From Anthonomus grandis grandis (lineage: Eukaryota > Arthropoda > Insecta > Coleoptera > Curculionidae), in assembly GCF_022605725.1 (NCBI RefSeq), contig NC_065546.1:41474227-41538226 (forward strand): a stretch of 64,000 nt of DNA. Reading direction: 5' to 3'. The translations under genes were made by a program, and so were the position numbers. Of this stretch, positions 38,501-49,500 are shown one piece after another (the first letter of the stretch is position 1; every line of letters starts with the position of its first letter). The notes under the pieces are model-generated. The model saw only the letters and a program-made list of their open reading frames with translations. It searched no databases and was not told the DNA's origin.

Positions 38501-39594
38501 CAATATATGGGGAAAGACCCTGTACAAAGTCGTCCTTCTGACATATTTTTTGTGTGACTGATATATTTGTGAATACTCACAAATATTAGAGTATTCACAA
38601 ATATTCATAATATTTGTGAATACTCTAGAAATATTTAGGGATTGTTGGGGATTAGCAATTTAAATATGCTTGGAACATTTACTGAATGTTACTGCTGTGT
38701 TCTATAGTAAGGTCCTAACCTAAACCACTCGAATATAAGGCATTAACTTAGAACGACATTTCAGTCTCAAATATAGGAATTACTGTCTATTAAGGTTGTT
38801 GCGTCCATTAAAACTTCCAGTCGTAATTTCTGCAATCGCTGGGTCGGGTAATAAAAGAGCTGAATTACTTTTTTACTTCTTTTCCTATAATAATGTACAG
38901 ATTTAAAAACTCGGACAAATAACCTATTTGTTTGAAGTTCTAACTCTAAAATAAATATTAGAATATATAGAAGAGAAATTAAATTAAAGCAATTGTTTAT
39001 TATTAATTTATTTTTAATGTTTGCTTTATGATAAAGAAGCAAATTATGTAATATGTGACTTAAATATCTTATGGCTCTTTTTTTTTTTGGAGAGCAGGTG
39101 TGATGAATTTATTGCCTCTCTCGGTGTTTATTATTATATTTTGGATGTAATTATTTTTCTTATTCTTTTTCAGTGCCTCAAAAGCAGTTAACATCCTGGT
39201 TGCCATCGCTGTATTCTTCACGTTCGGTCTGCAATTTTACGTATGCCTGGACATCGCTTGGAATGGCATTAAGGAGAAATGCACAAAACATCCAACCCTC
39301 AGCCAATACGGTCTGCGTACGATAATGGTCATCGTATGTGTGGGTTTAGCTATTGCTGTTCCCACTATTGTGCCATTCGTCGGTCTGATTGGTGCATTTT
39401 GCTTTTCGATACTCGGTCTTATGGTTCCGGTGGCGATCGAAATTATTACGTTCTGGGGTAAAGGATTTGGTCCAGGAAATTGGAAAATATTTAAGAATAT
39501 TATAATTGTTGCCACTGGCATATTGGCGCTCATCTTTGGATCGAAATCGTCCATAGAGGCTATAATTAAGTTGTATGTGCCTGCAGAACAATAG
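32528..39594 (+). CDS. Proton-coupled amino acid transporter-like protein (SLC36/PAT family), 469 aa
   Basis: Coding exons: 32528-32530, 32591-32685, 33373-33456, 34275-34547, 34606-34804, 34863-35018, 35154-35332, 39174-39594; 1410 nt with consistent phases. The ATG is the last codon of leader exon 32472-32530. After a short cytosolic N-terminus (MSEKEKIATING) come the family signature HLLKASLGTGILSMPMA and about 11 hydrophobic segments. Family blocks include FFTCSCYSVIMANSI (TM3 region), IMPLENHMSTPQKF and IMVPIALEI-like LMVPVAIEIITFWG near the C-terminus. Members move small amino acids with protons at the plasma or lysosomal membrane; substrate cannot be told from sequence. Length is normal. 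The last intron is 3.84 kb and contains a transposon. Drosophila relatives include pathetic and several paralogues, so no symbol is assigned. Confidence 0.93.
36050..36545 (-). pseudogene. LINE reverse-transcriptase fragment in the transporter's last intron
   Basis: The minus strand reads MVYFADDTAIIIKEKSW (catalytic FADD variant of YxDD), then MEKVKTWLGFNYLTLNSRKS, and further down HIKRHSKVKYLGVILDENF, the expected next RT block. Stops and shifts follow. Antisense to the host gene. Confidence 0.7.
36571..38524 (-). mobile_element. mariner-type transposon, 1954 bp, TACAGGG ends and long inverted repeats
   Basis: The left end starts TACAGGGTCTTTCCCC at 36571; the right end finishes GGGGAAAGACCCTGTA at 38524, each bordered by TA. 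Inverted repeats of about 290 bp (36571-36862 and 38224-38524) enclose a nearly intact transposase. Within each arm, about 60% inward, lies a second motif ACACCCTGTATATGAC / GTCATATACAGGGTAT, so the arm itself looks composite. The right arm has expanded to an 18-G run at 38480-38497. It sits antisense in intron 35333-39173. Confidence 0.85.
37057..38197 (-). CDS. mariner-type transposase, nearly intact, 40 residues between D2 and D3
   Basis: The C-terminal 290-residue frame (37929-37057) is open throughout: IWWTDECTFTIAG (first Asp), IVWHQDGAPPHN (second), SPDLTPLDSFLWGYL (third), ending NGGGHIEQL. I count 40 residues between the second and third Asp, one fewer than in the other copies. The N-terminal 75 residues (38197-37970) are a separate open frame with NANAAREEYRRTFPLR and TFKNIERAF, the usual N-terminal helix-turn-helix block, ending FEGR. 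The two are separated by 40 bases containing GTAGGTAAG and a TTTAG, which look like splice sites, but the available phases do not join cleanly, so a small indel is the alternative. Confidence 0.8.
38587..38627. repeat. Perfect 19-bp inverted repeat with 3-base loop
   Basis: TAGAGTATTCACAAATATT (38587-38605), CAT, then its exact reverse complement (38609-38627). A third partial copy (TTTGTGAATACTCACAAAT) lies just upstream at 38566. It adjoins the right end of the transposon. Confidence 0.75.
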
Positions 39595-40377
39595 TCATTT
39601 TTTGTCAAACGTAGCAGTTTTATAGGTTCGAAATTTTCGTTCATTGAAGTTCGACTTCTTTGGATGTTATAAAGTTTGGTTATGTCTCACAGTTCCTTTT
39701 AAAAAAATGGCCAATGAATTCCAGCAATTATTTATTTTTTATTTTATAGAAGTTAGAATTCCATATATGTAAGAAGTTGACGGATTTAGTTAAGTACCTC
39801 GAGAAGAGCTGTGATAATTTTATATGTAACATGTAGGTAGGGCATTATTAACACCTAAAAAAATGTTAGCCTTAATTTATTGGTGAAAACTCAGTATTTT
39901 ACAAGATGCGCATAAATCATTTAAACTAATTACGAGATATACCTTGGAATAGGTACAAAATTGTAATTTTTTTGGAAGACATCTTGTAGATTCAAAACGT
40001 AGAGGTATTTTCCTGATAACTTCTTATTAAAGCATATTTTTAATCAAATATGTGTAGTTATAGGTTTCTATAAATTAGAAAAATGTCAATACTTAAGAAC
40101 TAAATTATACAAACCATTTAGTTTTATGAGCACAAGAAAGTCAAAATTTATCTCCATTTTTGATTTTAGAAAAAAATCAAACACAAATGACAATTTTTAT
40201 TTATATACAATTTTTTCTTCAATGTTGTAGATGCTTTTTATTTTTGCATTTCGTTGAGAAAGACTGTATTTTTAAATGAAAACCCCGTGTATTTCGCCTT
40301 TTTTTCTTTACATTTTATACATAAGTTTGAAAACAATATTTTGGCATTAAGTTAAATATTGCAGGACAATATTTAAA

Positions 40378-40391
40378 AATAAAAGAATAAA
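40378..40391 (+). terminator. Poly(A) signals of the transporter gene
   Basis: Two AATAAA motifs (40378-40383 and 40386-40391) lie about 790 bases after the stop codon. They are the last plus-strand signals before the oppositely oriented Wdr3 3' end. Confidence 0.45.
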
Positions 40392-40422
40392 AAATGATTT
40401 TTCAAATTAAAACACGCTTAAT

Positions 40423-40428
40423 TTATTT
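40423..40428 (-). terminator. Poly(A) signal of Wdr3
   Basis: TTTATT on the plus strand is AATAAA on the minus strand, 80 bases beyond the Wdr3 stop (40510-40508). It faces the transporter's signals from about 32 bases away. Confidence 0.6.
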
Positions 40429-40507
40429 CTTATCAACCCTAAAATTGTATTTGATTTTGTTCACTTATTTTACAAGAGTAAAGAGTAAAACTCAACTCAT
40501 ACTGCAA

Positions 40508-43500
40508 TTAAGTATTCAATACCAGTATAGACCTTTTTAGTTTATCTCTCTTCTTCCTCCTTTTCTCTCCCTTTTTTCTTTCAATGGTCGCGTCCCTAAA
40601 CAATTGAACACCCTCCTTAACTTCGATTTCTCTTTGTAAAAACTGCAGTCCGAAGTAATTGTAACCAACTAAATCCTGCAAAGAAATAACACAATAATGT
40701 ATAGTTTTTAATTGGCATTAAAATAGTTAAAAATTAACATATTCATTCTTTAAATATACAGGGTCCTGCAACAGTGCGTCGGTCTTCCATAAAGCCTAAA
40801 AAAATAAGGTTAAAAATTTTGGGACCTGATACCTGGAAAATATTTTGAAGTATACAGGGTGCATTAAAAAATTCTTTTTGCCATTGCCATTTTATTTTTA
40901 AAACCGCTTTAGGCTACCTAGTATACGCGCTAAATATGGCTGGTTTGTCATGCGCAGTTTGGCTGCAATAATTTTTTTTATAAAAAAAAATCTAAAAATC
41001 ATTACATCATTTAATTTCATCTTGATACTAGAAATGTTAATTCAATGTCAATATTGGACTTAATTGGGATTCTAGAAGATCGGAGAATTACTTTGACTTA
41101 AATTGTTTCCTTCTGTCATATACAGGGTGTTCGTAGTTAGCAATCATATTTTACGAATTTCAAAGCTCCATTTCTCGCTTTTTTTTAAATGGAACATCCT
41201 GTATATTTTTTATCCATTTAATGAAGATTTAATACATGAAAATTTTTTATTATGTAAACATATTAGCTATCTTTAGTCGTTTTTAAAATATTCACGATAA
41301 TAATTAAACAAGCATATTAAAAATATCTATTATTTTATTATTATTACATTGAGTGTTCAATATGTCCTCCGTTTTGTTCAAAACATAAATTAATACGTTC
41401 CTGAAAACTTCTTTCTACTTCATGTAGCATTTGTGGAGTTACTTGGGCAAACGCATCCCGTATTCTCTGCTCCATATCTACTGCTGTTGTAGGTGGATTT
41501 CTACTATAAACAATTTCTTTTACAAAACCTCATAAAAAAAAATCTAATTTTGTTAGGTTAGATCTGGCTGGCCAAATAATAGGTCCATTCCTTCCAATAC
41601 ATTTTTCTTCAAAGATTACATTTAAATATTCAGTGACATTTCGAGACAAATGTGGAGGAGCTCCGTCCTGTTGAAAGCACATCGTTCTAGTAATTAATGG
41701 AACATTTGCAAGTTCTCATCTAGGCAGTTCATTTTGTAAAAATTGAAGGTACATTTCTCCATTGAGATGACCATTAAAAAAATAGGGACCGATAATGGTG
41801 CTTCCAATAATTCCACCCCTTACTTTAATGACCACCTATGCTGGTAGACGATCTGCCGCATAAAATGAGGGTTTTCGGATGAATAATAATGAAAGTTATG
41901 TCTATTTACTGATCCGTTTTTATGAAATGTTGCCTCATCCGTAAATAGGACATTATTAAAAAACGTGGGGTCGTTTTGTAATCTATTTCTGCTCCAAGTA
42001 CAAAATTCAGGTCGGTTTTGTATATCCCTATCAAAAAGTGCTTAATGTTCATGGATGTGGTATGGATGAAAATGATTTCTTTTTAAAATTCGTTGCACTG
42101 ATCTTTCACTTATTCCAACTGCTGCTCCGATATTTGACTGACTTAGGTGAGGATCTTCGGTTACCGTTAATAACACATCTAACTCTTGCTCCTGATTAAG
42201 GCACTAACAGGCCTCATTCTATCTTGCTTGGGGTAACAAACCCTCCCTGTCTCCACAAATCTTTCTAGTAACCTTCTAAAAGATTTTTCTTCTGGACATC
42301 TTCTATCAGGATAGCGCGCCCCATACATTCGAAAGGCTAAGAGGCAATTCTTTTCAGATTCCCCCAACACAAATATCACGTCAACAAGTTCGTCTTTGCT
42401 AAAATGCATTTTATAAGTATGCAATTTTCGTTCAGATTAGATTTCTGAAACAAAACTCCAAATTTCTTTTACAAACAAAGTTACGATAATTCAAATAACT
42501 GAATACTTAAGCTGATAATACACATACAAAAATGATATTCTCACCAAAATGTCAAAAATTTATTTAGAGAAACAGGTGAAATATTTTGCTTGGCAACAAA
42601 AAAGGTATTAAAATACCTATTTTGTTAAGAATGCAGATTTCCTGGTTCTTATTTAAACATTTTATTATCTACGGATAATTATCGTGAATATTTTAAAAAC
42701 GACTAAAGATAGCTAATATGTTTACATAATAAAAACTGTTCATGTATTAAATCTTTATTAAATGGATAAAAAATATACAGGGTGTTCCATTTAAAAAAAG
42801 CGAGAAATGGAGCTTTGAAATTCGTAAAATATGATTGCTAACTACGAACACCATGTATATGACAGAAGGAAACAATTGAAGTCAAAGTAATTCTCAATTC
42901 TTCTAGAATCCCAATTAAGTCCAATATTGACATTGAATTAACATTTCTAGTATCAAGATGAAATTAAATAATGTAATGATTTTTAGATTTTTTTTATAAA
43001 AAAAATATTGCAGTCAAACTGCGCATGACAAAGCAGCCATATTTAGCGCGTATACTAGGTAGCCTAAGGCGGTCTTAAAAATAAAATAAAAAGAATGGCA
43101 TTCCATTAAAAAAAAATGCTGCCTATATCGCCCTACTTTTTTAAAGCACCCTGTATACTTCAAAATATTTTACAGATATGCGCTATCAGGTCCCAAAATT
43201 TTTTTAAGAGGTTAGAAAATTTTAACCTAATTTTTTTAGGCTTTATGGAAGACCGACGCACTGTTGCAGGACCCTGTATATTAAAAAGTAAACTAAATGT
43301 AAGGAAAAACCAAGGAATCTAACTTTGGCCATCTTTTATCATCTTTTGGCCACTGTTATTCTACATGGAACTTCTTTCTTAAATGTTTTATTTTATGTAA
43401 CTTTATGCTTTTCCCTTTTAATTAATTTTTACCCTTTGGGTTACTACGAGTTTATATGTGTTTGTTTCTTAGTGTTTTTTTTTAAATTTTTAACTGAACC

Positions 43501-46500
43501 TGTCTAACTAAATTCAACCTAACAAGGAGGAAAATAAAGTCAAAGTCTCACAAACGTAGCGCTATTAAATTAAAAAATAAATCATTAAACACCTAATATT
43601 ATTAGAATCCGATGCATACATACATAGCACCTACATATTTTTTATAAGAAATAAAAACAAATATAAACAGAAAAAAAAACGTTTAAATTAAACGGGGATT
43701 TAACCTAGGATTTTTTCTTGAAAAGACTTTTATTATTCTTATACACCCAATCCACTCGATTTCATAAAGACAAACGTCAGGATTTGTAAGTGTAAGAGGC
43801 TAGCCTCATCGGGGTTTTATCGGCGATCAAAATAAACCATTTTATGCATTAAGTTGAACTTTATTTGTACCCTCACCATCGCTTAATTTTTCAAAACAAC
43901 GAGCTTTACAACTACAAGGATTTGCCCTTTCAAACGTATGGTTTGGGAGATGTCCTATTCACACGCTCGGTAGATTTTCAATTTCATGTTTTACTTAGAA
44001 GTTTGAGAATGGCGCTACTGACAATAATATTATTTCCAGTCTTGATATCACTCGACAACGTGTACTGTACGATTTAACACGAATAAAATTATAATATAGG
44101 GTGAATATGAATAAATCGAGCGATCGTTTATTCGTACACTGGGAGTACTTAGATCCGTCATTGTATACTTATTCTTAATCCCGAGTATTAAAAACTTAGA
44201 TCAATATTTGAAAGGTTACTATGCACAACATATGTTATATTATTAATTGGTGTAATAACCGCGATTTTCTATATTTTTGACCTAGATCATTTTGCCCAGG
44301 TATTCTTTAATTGTAAGGGAGGCTTGTCTCTTTATGAGTCTAAGTACTGGTACCTTAAACACAAATTTAAAAAAAGGAAAAATGCGTTTTTTTGTCATTT
44401 GTAGCGGTGATAAAATATTACTCTCTATCGCAGTTTGGCAGTAATTGAAAATTAATTTAAATTAACAGAAATTTCAAAAATTATATCTATGGATGGATAC
44501 ATAGAAATAATTAACAATTTTACATAGAAATAATTAATAAACAAGTTTTTTTTCAAAAATCATGTTTGAAAGTGTAAAATGGTATTTATGTACCCATTAT
44601 AAGTTACATTCACAATAATGTAAATTGTTGAATTTAAACATGCTAAATTCCCTTAATATACTTAAAATCAAAAATAAAAATGGAAAGCAAAATAATAGAC
44701 GAAGGGTCCTGTTTATTTGATCTTTTAAATATGTCGTGGCATCAAATTTTATGGGAAGAGAACTTAGAAAGTAAACTAGAACTTTTCAACCATTTCATTA
44801 TAGAAGTTTTTGATAAACATGCTCCCATAATAGAGGTCTGAGCAACAAAACCAAAAGCTCCCTGGTTAAATGATGAAATTCGTCTCCTAAAGTATTGAGA
44901 GATAAAAGTTGGCAAAAGTATAGAAAAACTAGATCGGACGCTGACCATTTACTCTATAAAAATATTCGTAACCAGACATTATCTGCCACTAGAGCTGCAA
45001 AAAAGATATATATTATAAATACTTCTCAATTAAATAATACAGCTAAACTCTGGGAAACTCTTCAAGCTTTAAATATTCGCTCACAAAAAAAACACATTAT
45101 ACCAAGTAACCTCTCAAATCCTAATGAAATTAATAGTTATTTTACATCCTTTTTGCAATCCATATCAAAACCCTCAAATAATCAAATTTTATATTATAAC
45201 ACCCATATATTGAACGCAGAAATAAACTTCAAATTTTCTTTAGCTACAATAGATGAAATACACTCCGCTCTACATAACATCCGAACTAACGCTGTTGGTA
45301 CAGATCAAATTAATGCAAAAATGCTAAAAATATGTAGCCCTTTAATAGATCATATAATTTTACACATTGTTAACACAGCCATAGAGAAGAAACAAGTCCA
45401 ACAATCTGGAAAACTGGTCTGGAAATCCCACTACCAAAGAACAGTCAGCCCTCCCATTTTTCTGAGTTGAGGATCAAGTATTCTTCCCACCCTGTCAAAA
45501 ATTTTTGAGCGAATCCTTTATAACCAAATATTCACTTATTTTACTGTTAATAAAATCCTGCCTGATAATCAATGTGGATTTCGCGAGAATTTTAGTACAG
45601 TATCTGCTTTAGCATCTGTGCTTGATGATATATTCAGGGCCTGCGATGAAGGCTACATAAATATTTTGGTACTTCTAGACTTCTCCAAGGCCTTTGATAC
45701 TCGATCACCGTCTCCTATTAGCTAAGCTAAAATATTATGGGTTCGACGCGGACTCTGTTCAATTAATTAATTCACTTCTAAGCAAACGGTCGCAAAAGGT
45801 GATCTATAACAATATTACGTCGAATGCATTGGATGTTCTGTCGGGTGTGCCACAAGGAGCTGTTTTATCACCCCTTCTATTTATTATTTACACCATTGAT
45901 ATAATTCTCGCACCTAAATACTGTAAAACACAAGCATACGCGGATGACACACAAATCTATGTACTCTCACATTTTAACTATGGTGACTTTATATACGGTC
46001 CATGTTTTACAGCTCTTGATAAACAAAAAATACAAAGGGTACCGAACGCATGCTGTCGATTGATATATGGAATCAGGAAGCATGACCATATTACTCATAA
46101 AATTGTAGAATCTAACTGGCTAAATATCGAAAGCCGCAGAAAACTACATCTTTCAAATTTTGTGCATAAGCTTCTCAATACCACTAACACCTCGAATACT
46201 CTTAAAAATAAATTTCTGCCAAGGACAAGCATGCATGGACAAAATATTAGAAATAAAAACAAATTCTCCATCCCGTTACATAAAACATCTATGTATAAAA
46301 GATCCTTTTCATATAATGCAATCACCTTATATAATTCCATACCTGATAATTTTAAAATATTTAATATTAATAAATTTAAGTACAAAATGCGTTTGTTTTT
46401 ATTTAATCAACAAACTCACCATGAATAAGAAAGGATTTTTTTTTCTTTCTTATTAAAGACAAAAAGACACTTAAAATGAGCATGTTAAGGCAATACTTAA

Positions 46501-49500
46501 TAAAAAATTAAAAAAAAATTAAAAAAATTGGAGAATAACCAGGAAAAGTGTATTTAACTTGTGTAATAAACCAACCTTATAATATATTTGAAGAATTTAT
46601 AAACAGGTATTGGCATTGTATGCTGAACTGGACTAGGCTTTGAAATTATTTCAAAATATAACTATCTACTTTTTAAAGAAAATCTCTACCTGCTACTGGA
46701 TAAAGCTATATTACGGTCTTTTGTATCGCACAGTTTGTCGTTCTGTATAATAATTCTTTAAGTAACTTTTTTTCTACAATGTGTGCGTACATTTAAAGAG
46801 CTATTCGCTAATAAGTTGCATGATATTGTTTTATTTTCACTTCAGAGGGATTAGGTAGGTTAAGTAAGAGTAGCCACATGGCTAGACTTCGCCTCTCTTA
46901 TATCCCTATAGAAATGTATATATATTAATCACAACTGTAAATTATTTGTTTGTTAAATAAAAGACGTTTATTATTATTATTATTTCACAATCTTTATTTC
47001 AAGAATCCCGACGCGTTTCGGTTGTTTAACCATTGAAGAGATAAAGATCCTTGAAATAAAGATTGTGAAGTAAACAGGACCCTTTGGCTTTGCATAATGG
47101 TACTTCACCCTGGAGAAATTTATGGTAATCATAAAAATGGAATTTAGATACCTTCAATATAACTATTACTAATATTTGTATTAGACACATGGGGAGAAGG
47201 CAATCATAAGTTTTCTGTAAAGTTATACCCCTTTTAATTTTTTTTAATTCCTGAGACGTCCCGTATCTAAAGCATCTAAGTAAAAAAATCTATTCTTACC
47301 CTCATCTCCGTCACTTTTTCCTGCATAACCTTCTGAAGCTTCTGCAATGTGTCCAATAACAGTTTATTGGCCACAATGGGGGCGTGATGTAACCTCAGCA
47401 AAAACATGGCAACCTTGCATCCTAACTCGGTACAGTCGCCACGCTCTATCAAATTTGGCAACGCCGTTAAAATTTCACATACAGCATGAAATGGTAGAAT
47501 TAATAATCCTTCCTCTAAATCACTAAAAACGTTTCATCATCTTGATATAAAATCCCGAAGAATATCTGAGGGTTTATTTTACCTCGCACGGATTCTTTTG
47601 ATGGTTTCAAGCAAAAAGTCTTGCGGTGTTGCCACGTTTAAGGCCTGCATAAGTAGAGGGGGAGCAGGCGGCACCAAGGCCTGTGTAGATGCGGCCTGTA
47701 AAGCGTCGAATTCTGCTAATTGTTCCTGGTATTTTTCGTTTATTTCCAGACATTCCAGTATACTCTCAGCCTAAAATATATATAACAAAATAATTAATAT
47801 AATATAGTCGGATATATAATTATAGTTTCCCAAACTTACTTGAAGCAGCAAAAAATAAACCACAAAATTTATCAAAGGCAGCGCAGCGCCCGAAAGCCGA
47901 TATACCATGTCGCATACCAGAAGAATAGAGTGAGTTAGAATAATATATTTTTTTAATTTCGGTGGTTATTGGGACACCAATATATTTTTAAAGTACAAGC
48001 GCTTACAGCGGCCTCGGTCGCGATAAAAAATTATACATCTTCTTTAAGCCGGAATGTCAAGAAATTAGGAAAAATGTTTAGGACGCAAGTGGCATGTGGG
48101 CATTTTTGATTTTTAATACCGACAAAATAGTGGCAGTCGCATTTCTGGCGAAATTATTTCCCGATTTTTCCCGTAGTGTTTCTTATTACTTCGTTGTTAA
48201 TTGTTACTTGTTCTCGTTTGGTTATAGTTCGTTTTAAGATTTTAATATTTGTTGTTATTAATTGCATTGACTTATTCTAATGGCTTTTTGGCGACCATTT
48301 CAGGTGGAGGAGGAGGAAAAAACGTCGTCAGAGAGGGCTGGATTGAACACTTGTAGTAGTAAAATTGCGGAGTTTTTAATTTGAACATAAAGATCTTCAG
48401 GTGCAATGGCAAAGAATAATTTAAAACATGTTTCAATGTCTAAAACGAGAAAACTCTGATCAGTCAGAGGGATTTATCTTAAGGCGTATTGACCAATTAA
48501 CTTAATTCCGATGTCAACAATATATCGTATTATTAAAGCGGGAGATGTCGTAGATCATTCCTTAAAACGGAAAAAAATTAACCAAAAGTTCCGTAAAGTT
48601 GGCGATTCAACTAAAGATGTTACGATGATCGTTTACGATTTTTACAAATCAAATTTAGTGCCAACATCAGAAATGATTCGTGATAAATTAAGTATGTACC
48701 CCGACTATTTTTACAAAAGTTTGGACACACGAGGCATTTTAATAGAGTCTGCATTTAGGCACAAAAAGTTGAAGAATAGAATAGTAATTATAGAATCTCG
48801 GCGTATAGTTGATTTACGACAAGAGTATTTAAGGAGTATAAAATCATATGAGAATCAAATCAAAACATTATTTATTTGGATGAGACTTGGTTTAATACGC
48901 ATGATGTGGTAAAATATGGTTGGGTAGATACTCCATGTTCCAGGGGAAAAAGAGTCATCATCACGCTGGTAGTAAAGATGGTTTCATACAAAATGCAGTT
49001 CTTGTATCAGCCAAAAATATTTTTCAGTCACCTGCCGATTACCACGAAATGAACTACGGATTTGTTTTAAAAGTGTTTTTTTGAACAACTTCTGCCTAAT
49101 ATACCGGAAAATTCAATTATTGTAACGGATAACGCATCAATCCTGAATCCTGAACAAAAGTCCTAATATAGCGACTAAAAACAGCATATACTAAATTTTA
49201 TGAGAATTAAAAATATGGAAATCCCAGAAGATACCTATAAAAAAGGTTTATTAACCATTATTAAGAGACATAATTTAAAAAACGAATACGTAGTTGGTAA
49301 TATTGGCAGATCACATGGGCATACAGTATTAAGATTGCCATCGTATTACCGCGTATTCAATCTAATTAAAATAGCGAAGGGAACTATTAAAAAACGCTTA
49401 AGAAAGTGCAATAGTTCTCCAACGTTAAGTGTGACAGTGATCGGCAATATTTGCAAAGTCATGAATGAACTAGATAAGATAGATGAAGAAAATGTGTTGA

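Noticed and set aside
39237..39644. 135-residue minus-strand open frame
   Set aside because: Antisense shadow of the last transporter exon, which encodes recognisable transmembrane segments on the plus strand.
46970..46985. ATT run as a microsatellite
   Set aside because: It sits exactly at the LINE 3' end after AATAAAAGACG, so it is the element's tail.
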